The notes below the pieces were generated by a model, which saw only the letters and a program-made list of their open reading frames with translations, searched no databases and had not been told where the DNA came from. Source: Strigops habroptila (taxonomy: Eukaryota > Chordata > Aves > Psittaciformes > Psittacidae). From it: DNA of 64,000 bases. The stretch covers positions 64,283,725 through 64,347,724 of the forward strand of contig NC_044282.2 of the NCBI RefSeq assembly GCF_004027225.2. The letters run 5' to 3'. The position numbers and the translations under genes were made by a program. This document shows positions 26,901 to 37,789 of the stretch, one piece after another. Position 1 is the stretch's first letter, and every line of letters begins with the position of its first letter.

Positions 26901-29900
26901 TTTTGGTTTTGGGAGTCCTACAAGCTTTGTACTTGTAATGCAATTCTACAACACCTGGCATTTTTAGATTGCTTCACCACACGACCTTGAGGTGGTGCAT
27001 CAGCACATCGCCCTCGAGGACTTCATCAGCATTTCTTTTTCTCGGAGCTACTCCAGATTTTTTGGAAACTCGGATCCAGAGGATCTTTTGGAGCTCTGCA
27101 GCCTGGGCCTTTTTGGGAACTCTCTATCCTGGAGATTTTTGCAGTGCCTTACCTTTTTCTTTTTTGCGAGTATTTGCATTTGGGTTTTTCTGGAATCCCA
27201 CAACGCCAGGCAACTTTGGAATGTTTCACCCTGTGGCCCTGTGCTTGACCACCACCGCCCTCAGCACCGCTTCACCTTGCAGCCATCGAGGAGCGAGGAC
27301 TTATTGGAAGGTCCCTGAGGAGCGCTTCACCACGCAGCCCCCACAGAGTGCATCACCTTGCAACGATGGAGCAGTGCTTCAGCTCAACAACCTGAACCAA
27401 TTCTTCGCTACACGACCCCAAGGAGTGCAGCAGCACCTGGGGGTTTGGGAGCCACTCACTAATTTTTTGGAAACTCCACACATGGGCTCCTTGGGTGCTC
27501 TCCAGCTTGAGCTTATTGGAAGCTCTGCACCCCAGGCTTTTCTGGAGCTCTGCATCCTGGGGATTTTTGGGAGCTCTCCATCCTGGAGCTGTTGGAAGTG
27601 CTTCACCATTTTGATTGTTGGGAGTACTTCGAGGGTTGGTTTTGGTTCTGGAATTCTACAATGTCTGCCGACTTTGACATGGTTCACCGCACACCTTGGA
27701 GGAGCGCATCGCTGCAGGAGTGCATCAGCTTTGAGGGTTTCGAGAGCCATTCACCCTGGAGGGTTTTGTAGCTCTCCATGTGCCAGTATTTTGGAAGATT
27801 TCATCCTGGAGCCTTTTAGGGAGCTTTCCACTATGGGCATTTTTGGAGAGCTTCAGCATCTTCTTTTTTCCTATAAGCTTTGATGATTTTTCTTAATTTT
27901 AATTTTTTATTATTTTTTCTTCTGGAATTCTACAATGCCTGGCATTTCTGGAGTGCTTCACCACAAGCCTTGACGTTGCGCATCAGCACGTGGCCTCAAG
28001 GAGTTAGCAGCGTTTGGTTTTTTGGGAGCTACACACTAATTTGTGGCACCTCTCTACCCAGGGGATTTTTGGGTGCTCTCTACCCCGGGCTTGTTGGGAG
28101 TTTTGCACCCTGGGCATTTTTTGAGTGCTCCATCATTTGGTTTTGGGGAGCACTTCGAAGTTTTTCGGTTTTGTTTCTTTTTCTCTCCCCTGGAATTCTA
28201 CAACGCCAGGCAACTCTGGAATGCTTCACTGTACAGCCACAGTGGAGTACATCAGCACATGGCCCTCGAGGAGTTCATCAGCGGTTGGTTTTTTCGGAGC
28301 TACCCACTATTTTTTGGCAGCTCCCCACCTAGGGGAATTGTGGGAGCTCTCCATTTTGGGAATTTTTTGAGCACTGCAGCATTTCAGTTTCTAGGAGTCC
28401 TTTCCTCTTGGAATACTACTATGCAATATTATAATGGAATAAGAGTGCTTCACCTTGCAGCCATGGAGGAGAGCTTCCGTTCAACAACCTGCAGCAGTGC
28501 CTCACTGCACGGCCCCAAGGAGTGCAGCAGCACTTGGGGTTTTGGCAGCTTCCACCCTTTGTTTGTTTTTCTTTTAGTAGCTCTCCATGTGGCAGCATTT
28601 TGGGACCTCACATCCCTGCGCCCTTTTTTGGAGTGCTTCACCTTTTGGGGGTTTGGAACTCCTCTAACATTCAGAGGGGTTTTTTTAATGGAATTTACAA
28701 TGCCCAGAATGAATTTTTGAAGGCTTCAGCATCTTCTTTTTTGGGATTCCTACATGGTTTGACTTTTTACACGAACTTACCACGCCTGGCATTTCTGGAG
28801 TGCTTCACCACGCGACCTTCAGCTGGTGCATCCGCACGTGCCGCTCAAGGATTTCATCAGCATTGGGTTTTGTTGGGAGCTACCCAAAAAACTGGCTGGA
28901 TTTTTGGGAGCTCTGCACACCGGGCATTTTGGCAGCTCTCCATGTTGGGGATTTTTGAATGCTTCACCATTTTGGGTTTTGAGAGCCTTTTAAGGTTATT
29001 GTTTCTTCCTGGAATTCTACCATTCCAGGCTACTTTGGACTGTTTCACCAGACGACCCTGGAGAACTGATTCACCACCACTGCTCTCAAGGAGTGCTTCA
29101 GCATTCCGGATCTGGGAGTCCTGCAAGCTTTCTATTTGCAATGGAATTCTACAAAGACTGGCATATTTGCAGCGCTTCACCACGTGGCCTTAAGTCAGAA
29201 TGTGGCCCTTGAGGACTTTATCAGCATTTGGTTTTGGTGAAGCTACTCACTATCGTAGGGCAGCTCAGACTCAGAGGATTTTTTGGAGCTCTGCACCATG
29301 GGCCTTTTGGGAACTCTCCATCCTGGAGATTTTTGCAGTGCTTCACCTTTTTCTTTTATGAGAGTATTTGCATTTGGGTGTTTTCTGGAATCCCACAACG
29401 CCAGGCAACTTTGGAATGTTTCACCCTGTGGCCCTGTGCTTGACCACCACCGCCCTCAGCACCGCTTCACCTTGCAGCCATCGAGGAGCGAGGACTTCAT
29501 GGAAGGTCCCTGAGGAGCGCTTCACCATGCAGCCCCCGCAGAGTGCATCACCTTGCAACGATGGAGCAGTGCTTCAGCTCAACAACCTGCAGCAGTTCTT
29601 CACTGCACGTCCCTGAGGAGCGCAGCAGCACTTGGGGTTTTGGGAGCCGCTCACTAATTTTTTGCCTCCTTGGGTGCTCTCCAGCCTGAGCTCATTGGAA
29701 ACTCTGCACCCTGGGCTTTTCCAGAGCTCTGCACCCTTGGCATTTTTGAGAGCTCTCCATCCTGGAGCTGTTGGAAGTGCTTCACCATTTTGATTGTTGG
29801 GAGTACTTCAAGGGTTGGTTCTTGTTCTGGAATTCTACACCACCTGCCACCTTTGACATGGTTCACTGCACACCTTGGAGGAGCGCATCGCTGCAGGAGT

Positions 29901-32830
29901 GCATCAGCTTTTGGGGTTTCAAGAGCTATTCACCCTGGGGGTTTTAGTAGCTCTCCACATGGCAGCATTTTGGGACCTCATGTCCCTGTGCCCTTTTTTG
30001 GAGTGCTTCACCCTTTGGGGGTTTGGAACTCCTCTAACATTCAGAGGGGTTTTTTTCTGGAATTTACAATGCCTGTAATGAATTTTTGAAGGCTTCAGCA
30101 TCTTCTTTTTTGGCGATTCCTACATGGTTTGACTTTTTACACGAACTTACCACGCCTGGCATTTCTGGAGTGCTTCACCACGCGACCTTCAGCTGGTGCA
30201 TCAGCACGTGCCGCTCGAGGATTTCATCAGCATTGGGGTTTTTGGGAGCTACCCAAAAAACTGGCTGGATTTTTGGGAGCTTTGCACACCGGGCACTTTG
30301 GCAGCTCTCCATGTTGGGGATTTTTGAATGCTTCACCATTTTGGGTTTTGAGAGCCTTTTAAGGTTAGCGTTTCTTCCTGGAATTCTACCACTCCAGGCT
30401 ACTTTGGACTGTTTTACCTGATGACACTGGAGGAGTGATTCACCACCATTGCTCTCAAGGAGTGCTTCAGCATTTTGGTTTTGGGAGTCCTACAAGCTTT
30501 GTACTTGTAATGCAATTCTACACCACCTGGCATTTTTAGATTGCTCCACCACACGACCTTGAGGTGGTGCATCAGCACATCGCCCTCGAGGACTTCATCA
30601 GCATCGTTTTTCTCAGAGCTACTCAAGATTTTTTGGCAGCTTGGATCCAGAGGTTTTTTTGGAGTTTTGCACCCGGAGCCTCTTGGGAACTCTCCATCCT
30701 GGAGATTTTTGCAGCACTTCACCTTTTTCTTTTTTGAGAGTATTCAGCATTTGGATTTTTTCTGGAATCCCACAACGCCAGGCAACTTTGGAATGTTTCA
30801 CCCTGTGGCCCTGTGCTTGACCGCCACCGCCCTCAGCACCGCTTCACCTTGCAGCCATCGAGGAACGAGGACTTATTGGAAGGTCCCTGAGGAGCGCTTC
30901 ACCACGCAGCCCCCACAGAGCGCATCACCTTGCAGCGATGGAGCAGTGCTTCACTGCACGATCCCGAGAAGTGCAGCAGCACCTGGGGGGTTGGGAGCCA
31001 CTCGCTAATCTTTTGGCTCCTTGGGTGCTCTCCAACCTGAGCTCATTGAAAGCTCTGCACCCTGGGGATTTTTGGGAGCTCTCCATCCTGGAGCTTTTGG
31101 AAGTGCTTCACCATTTTGATTGTTGGGAGTACTTCGAGGGTTGGTTCTTTTTCCAAATTAGCTTTGGGGTATTTTTTTTTTTTTTTTTTTTTTTACTGGA
31201 ATTCCACAACGCCTGCCATTTTTGGAGTACTTCACCACAAGGCCTTAAGGTGTTGCATCAGCACATGGCCTCGAGGAGTTCATCAGCGTTTGGTTTTTTG
31301 GGACTACTCACTATTTTTTGGCAGCTCTGGCCCAGATGATTTCCTGCAGCTCTCCACCCTGGGGATTTTTGGGAGCTCTTCATCCCGGAGATTTTTGCAG
31401 TGCTTCACCTTTTTCTTTCTTGAGAGTATTTAGCATTTGGGTTTTTTCTGGTATTCCTTGATGCCAGGCAATTTTGGAAAGTTTTGGATTTTTGAGTGCT
31501 GTTCACCCTTGGGTTTTTTTGTAGATCTCCACATAGCAGCATTTTGAGAGCTCACATCCTCAAGGCTTTTTAGGGGCCTCTTTACCCAGGGCATTTTTCA
31601 GCACTTCACCATCTTATTTTTTTTGGATTCCTACAAGGTCTGATTTTTTTTATTGCAATTCCATAATGCCTGGCATTTCTGGAGTACTTCACCACAACGC
31701 CTTGACGTGGTACATCAGCCTGTGGCCTTGAGGAGTTCATCAGTGTTTGGTTCTTTGGGAGCTACTAATTTCTGGCACCTCTCGACCCAGGCGATTTTTG
31801 GGTGCTCTCTACCCTGGGCTTGTTGGGAGTTTTGCACCCTGGATGTTTTTTGAGTGCTCCATCATTTTGGTTTTGGGGAGCACTTTCAGGTTTTTGGTTT
31901 TTGATTTTTTTGGGGGGTTTTTTTTGTTTGTTTGTTTTTGGGGTTTTTTTTTATTTTTTTTATTTTTTTCCCCTCCTGGAATACTACACCACCACACAAC
32001 TGTGGAATGCTTCACTGTGTGGACACACAGAGGAATACATCAGCACATGGCCCTCAAGATGATCATCAGCATTTGGCTTTTTGGGAGCTACCCACTATTT
32101 TTTTGGCTGCTTTCCACCCAGAGGATTTTTGGGAGCTCTCCATTCTGTGGATTTTTTGAGTACTTCAGCATTTCGGTTTTTGGGAGACCTTTTCCTCTTG
32201 GAATACTACTATGCAATACTACAGTGGAATAGGACTGCTTCACCTTGCAGCCACGGAGGAGCAAGTACATCATGGAAGGTCCCTGAGGAGCGCTTCACCA
32301 TCCAGCCCTGCAGAGCGCACCACCTTGCAGCCAATGAGGAAGTGTTTCAGCTCAACAACCTGCAGCAGTGCTTCACTGAATGGCCCCGAGGAATGCCTCA
32401 GCATTGGGTTTTTTTTGGAGGAGTCATTCACCCTGGGGATTAGTGCAGCTCTCCAGCCCCAGTGATTTTTCGAGCTCTCCACGTGGTGCCTCTTTTTCAG
32501 AGCACTTCACCCATGCTTTTATCGGAGATCTCTATCACCTGGAGTTTTTGACCTCTCCACCTAGGGAAAGGGCTGGTTTTTTGGAGCACTTCACCTTTTG
32601 TCCTTTTTTTGCTGGGTTTTTTTTTTTTTTTTCCCCAATGCTCTATTGCACAGTGGTTTTTGATTGCTCCACCCTGTGTTTTTCTGTGAGGTACTCACCC
32701 ACCAGCGTTTTCTGAAGGCTGTTCGCCATTTAGGTAGCTTGGAGTGCTCCACCATTCCCTGGCTTTTACTGGAGTTCCTCATTGCACAGCCCTCAAGGAG
32801 TGATGCACTTCAGATTTTTGGGGTCTTTTA

Positions 32831-35800
32831 AATCAGTTTCAATAAAATGTCTCTCAGGTCTTTAAGCAGCTTGTATATTGAAGCTTATAAATATATGTAT
32901 GTCAAAGCTTGTATGTATGTCAAAGCTGTATATAATTATTCAAAACATTAAATGCCATTTTGTATTGAAATCAAACCTGAACATCAATCTTTTGTGGGAG
33001 TTCAACTCTGCTTCTCCAGTTTCCTTTCTGCCTTCCCTCTCATCTTCAGACTCCTCTATTTCAGCCCATTTATTTCTGTACCCACACACACTGGCTTCAC
33101 ACATATAAATGCAAATGGGCAATGGGACAGGCTGAGACAGTTTTGACAGCAGCCAAGAAAATCGTTCTGCTCTGACACCCTGTGCAGTAGGGGTCTCACA
33201 CATAGGCAGAAGGGGCAACTACAACTGTTGCTTCTGAAGCCCTGGACATGGTACTGCTCTTCCTGCTGGGGCTGTGCTGCAGAACACACAACAGCTGGAG
33301 CAGCTATTCCCTGGAGGGCACCTGCAAAGAACATTTTGCCACCTCACTGAAAAGCTTGAGTGTACCTGGATGCCCCTTTCCACCATGATTGGGCAGATGG
33401 TCACAGGCGAGCCAGAGCCACACCAGAATTTCAGGACTGTGTCCACAAGAAGTCCCAAATTCACATGGCTCCAGTCATCTGCCCACAAACACACTAAAAT
33501 GGTTTAACTAACTCAAGGCAGACTAAATTTCCTGTAGCTCCCCCACATAAAAAAACCCCCATGAAAATAATACATACAGACAAGAAAGGCATTGCTGCAT
33601 TCCCTAGGTCCTACTACTATCTTCTGGTAGTGCCTATATCACCAAGGAAAAAAGTTTTCAAAGCAGCCCCTCTCCTTGAACATCCATGTTTTAACAAAAC
33701 CCAACAGAACCTTTGTGGTGGTGTTCCACGCAGTTCCTTTCTGGTCTTAACAAATTGATGTGCCTCTTGCAAAAGCATTTCAACATCTTCATTACCCTTG
33801 TCTTTTCGACTTGGTTCCTAGTCAGAGCCTTCAGCAGATGTGCACTGTGTGTGTCTGAAAAGGAGGGGAAAAAGGGGAGAGGTTTTGACTGCTTTCTTTG
33901 TGAATTGTTGAACAAAATGCAGATGAGGTATTTCTAAGCAAGTTGCTACTTCATGGGATAACTGGTGCCAGGACACATGCAGGCTTCCTAAACTGGATTA
34001 GCTCTACTTTGTAGGAAAACACACCCAAGAAGCTTCCTAACTCCCGTGCTTCCAGCCCTACAGTCCTCCCCTTCAGACTCTCTCAAACCCACACAACTGC
34101 CCCAGGAGCAGATTTAACTCTCCAAGCCAGCAGAAACCCACCTGCCTCCCTTTTCTTGCTTAGTTTTCTGCCAGGAGAACCAGCCACACCTGCCCAGGCA
34201 CCACACTGAGAGCTAACACCAGGTAAGCAGAAATGGAGCCAGGAGCAGGGTAGGAAATCATCCCTCTCTGGCAACAGTGAGCTGTTTTATCAGTTCAGCT
34301 CATCCTACAAAGTCAAAGCTGTACTTAACAGGAATTGAACTACTGAAGAATTATGCTAAAAATAATAAGGTTCCACATTCTGGTAGGAGGCACGATACCA
34401 AAACCCAACAGAGCTACAATTTTAGAAAGCAATGTTTTGATAAAGGTGATGTCAAACAAAAGATCTGAAATGAAGGCAAACAAAACTCCCTACACAAGGC
34501 ATGGATTATTGGTTAAGGAAATCACAGTCACAGAAACTACGCCCTGTAGTACTTACTCAGTGCAGTAACAATGAGATGGCAAAACAACCACCCATCTCTG
34601 CCTGACTGACAATCTTCAAAAGACAATTAAAGCTGAAATTCCAGCTTTCGAAACATAAATACTTATTTCTAGAAAAGTCAAAAGAAGCTTCCACAGCTGT
34701 AAGGTCAATCAAGTAGAAAGGATGACTAAAATGCCTATGAAAAAGCACCCAACTAAAAGGCACAGTTTCAGTATTTCAGAAGCAGCAAAGCTGTAGAAGA
34801 ACTGATGCCTTACTGGATCACCCCAGGAAAGAGGAGAGCAAGGACACTGACACGGAGAGGAGAGATTTGTGCTGAGGACTCTGCAAAATGGGAGTTCATC
34901 AAAATTCAGGTTGATCTGTTCTGGACACATCCTCTTCCAGCAACACACAGAAGCACTATCAGAAACCAGACACTGGAACCAGGATGACAGCAGCAACAGT
35001 CACCACATGCTCCCCAGAGATGCCCACAGAATCTGAGAGCTTCAGTGAAGCAGTTGAGCTGGTGGGTACATGACTTCCCTCACCAAAACCAACTCACAAG
35101 CCAAAGGGCTGGGGAGCAGAAAAATCAAGCTTTTTCTTTTTAAAAATGAGACCTCAAGCAAAGTGCCCCCTACAGAGTCCTGCGTGTTCATTTGTCAACT
35201 GTCTGAAACCATAAATGACAGAAAGAACTGAAATAAGTAGACATGGTGCAAAAGATCTTTGCAGGATCCGATTATCTCACTAATTATCACAACTATTTGA
35301 ATTTCAGTAAAGGGGAAAGGAAAAGGAGGCCTTTCTTTTAGACAGATGCCAAAAAACTTTTAAGGGGTCAACCCACACTAGATGAATGACCTGTGAGATG
35401 GTAGATGAAGTTCAACCTTTATTAAACCAAAGACTTCCCCCCCCCCCCCAGATACGCTGTGATATAACCATATGAACAAAAGAAGTGGACCTACAATCAC
35501 CTCAGAATATGCTTCAAATCAATAGGTACTAACCACCAGAACCAAAGGTATTTGAATGAGGGCAAACAAGACAAATTATTAATATGGTCTCTGTCAGAAT
35601 ACTGCATGCAGCATTTGTAACCCAAACCCTAAAAGAACAGCATAAAATACAAAGGGCCTGGGACTAGGAACAATTAGAATGGCAATTTCACACCAAGAGA
35701 CACAAGTTTTTCTAAATGAGAGAGGATGTAATTACAGGGCAAAAAAGATTAAGCAACCACCTCATTTAACTCTAGAAGTATTTCCTGAAACTGAACAGGA

Positions 35801-37280
35801 CAGGGCAGTGTCTCTTTTTCACCATCAAACAAACATAACTCTTCTTCTACACTTTGCTGACCACCCTACACAATAAAATTCCTTACAACAGTGCAAACAG
35901 AAACACAAAAGGCAGAAGTGACTTACACTACAGCAGAACTAGTTTTCACCCTTTCTAGTGAGTGTCATTTTGGATGAGAATATTTGACAGAAACAGAAGG
36001 TAAAATTCAAGAATTTTCCTGACATGTAGCTGCAATCAGAAAAGCACTCCTGCTATTAGTGTCTAAACTAGACTTTAGATGAAGCTAAATTACTTGACAA
36101 ATAAATTTACTGAGATTGTCTGCTAAAATAATCTCAATCTTAGAAGAGTGTCTGGGCTTTGTTACAGATGCACCAACCATCCGACAAAGTAGTAACTCAA
36201 TCTCCCCATTCACTTCAGCAGCCTCCTGAGGAGACATCTCTGGACGTGGGAACAGATTTTAAGTCCTGTGTTTTACTTAAACTTCCAATGAGAACTTTGT
36301 AATATTAACATTTCAGCTACCTATAGGGGCAACACAGCTTCACTGAAAAAAATAATTAAAACCCCAAATGTCACCTCTCTTTCATACCCCCACTGAAAAC
36401 AGCGTTACGGCCGCCGATTATGTCTCTAGGATACATTAAGAGCTAAGCAACTCAATAACACTTTCTTGTGATGAATTCATTATTGTCTTCTCCAAGGCCT
36501 CTTTGAAAGCTGAACTTGGGTGGGAAGACAGATATTTATAGAAGTATTGGTTTAAGGCATGAATCTTTACTTGAGGTGCACTAGCGCATTTCCAGGTAAC
36601 AGCGAAACAGGAGGACTCACAGCAGCAGGACTGTATATATCTGTCCCATATCCTCTTCCCTTTGAGTCTCTGTAGTTCAGTCCACACCACAGGCTTTTAC
36701 TTCAAATTCTAAAATCTCCAGAGTAGAGGCTCTGCTGTGGAAAACACATGGATACAGTAATGCTTCCAACCGGCTACACGCAACAAACATAAAAAAAGGA
36801 AAAAAGCCCAAACCAACCCAGACAAACTGCTGATTGTTATCTCCATACTAATCACCGCAGAGGAATACAATGCCCAAGTCCACCCCAGCTTGCCAAGTTG
36901 CAAATGATTCTCCAAAATAGCAACTGAAAGCAATCTGCAATCATTCTCTACAAAAATACTTCTCTGTCAGCTCAGCAGACACGCAAAGTTTTGAATGAGA
37001 CTATTCCCCCCCTTACACACACCTTTTGTATAATCTAAAAAGATTGCTAAGAGCTTTCTCTTCAGGAGAATTTTTCCACACGCTCCTTTGCAGGCAGAAG
37101 TCACTTCGAATTGTTCATCCACTTGGCAAGTTTTCCCATATTCCACATTGTGCCCTTGGAGTAGTATTATCAAGTGAGGAAAAGCATTATTTTTGACAGA
37201 AAGAAGCCTCTCCAATCCAAAAAGCTACAGCACACCTGTTTGACATGTGCAAATGCTGCAAAGAATTAATACAAACAGAG
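32831..37280. other. Interval between the tandem array and THUMPD2, no gene recognised
   Basis: No exon that I can attach to a gene. It contains one possible old CR1 remnant (35385-35900), a C13 run (35437-35449), and several A/T-rich stretches. The open frames have no recognisable motif. Confidence 0.5.
35385..35900 (+). mobile_element. Possible ancient CR1/L3-like remnant
   Basis: The phrases 'gagatggtagatgaagttca' and, 190 bases on, 'tctgtcagaatactgcatgc' resemble the CR1/L3 ORF2 segments around the 'NLMKFN' and 'LEYCVQFW' blocks, in the right order and spacing with a large internal loss. No intact frame remains. It is offered as a weak call. Confidence 0.4.
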
Positions 37281-37286
37281 TTTATT
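37281..37286 (-). terminator. THUMPD2: Candidate polyadenylation signal of THUMPD2
   Basis: AATAAA on the minus strand about 505 bases after the THUMPD2 stop codon, the first canonical signal I see downstream. Confidence 0.5.
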
Positions 37287-37789
37287 TTCCACTCCAAGAG
37301 ATCTCAACAGTGACATTCCAAACTCATCAGTATGAGCTTTAAAATAAAATACAAGACTGCAAGTAAAAACATAAATCCAGCCCTCAAAAAGAGCTGGAGA
37401 CTTCTTCAGGCAAGATGTGCTTCCTAAAAAAACACTGAATACTGCTGAAAATCCATTTATATTTAATATCACCACTTTTTTTTTTTTCCAGTTCTGCAAA
37501 TGAAGACTTTCTCTCCCAAAGAAAGCCCTCCCCATACCAAGACTCTTTCCCTAAACAATGGCCTCTCATTACAATATTTTACAATAAAACCATTTGAAAC
37601 ACTAGTAGGCGTCTTCCACCTCTCCTAAAAAACAGAGGGAAATGTATGACCGTAGGACATCCAAAGGAAATGAGGTGAGCTAACAAATGCACAGGGTTTG
37701 TTTGGATTAGTAGGGTTCCAGCAGATCACTGCCATGCTGCCTTTCAAGTGTACTAGGGGTCAAGTTCACTTAGGCACAGTGCAAGAAAG

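Larger units (their letters stand above)
18196..32830 (+). repeat. 14.6-kb degenerate tandem array of ~26-bp T-tract monomers with higher-order repeats
   Basis: The basic unit is a T4-6 tract followed by about 21 mixed bases, for example TTTTTGGGAGCTCTCCA plus a short G/C-rich tail, giving 25-26 bp. Variants of the same skeleton alternate: GGAGTGCTTCACCA, GGAGTCCTACAAGCTT, CTGGAATTCTACAAC, GGTGCATCAGCAC and GAGGAGTTCATCAGC. The block ACCCAAAAAACTGGCTGG recurs, with its CTGGCTGG at 20794, 22921, 24027, 26689, 28892 and 30261, and a second marker block moves in step with it. There are thus about six higher-order units of 1.1-2.7 kb. Both ends finish in the same type of monomer. Long open frames throughout reflect repeat composition, not genes. 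I cannot match it to a named satellite. Confidence 0.92.

Noticed and set aside
26969-27883. 304-codon open frame inside the array as a gene
   Set aside because: Its peptide is a chain of array-monomer translations, and similar frames occur in every higher-order unit. There is no start context, splice sites or family motif.
18196-32830. CRISPR-like or protein-domain repeat interpretation
   Set aside because: Units are contiguous and degenerate without unique spacers, the genome is a vertebrate one, and the period is not a multiple of three.
33219-33507. Possible exon on either strand near 33.3 kb
   Set aside because: Open in both directions but without a recognised family or convincing splice pair.
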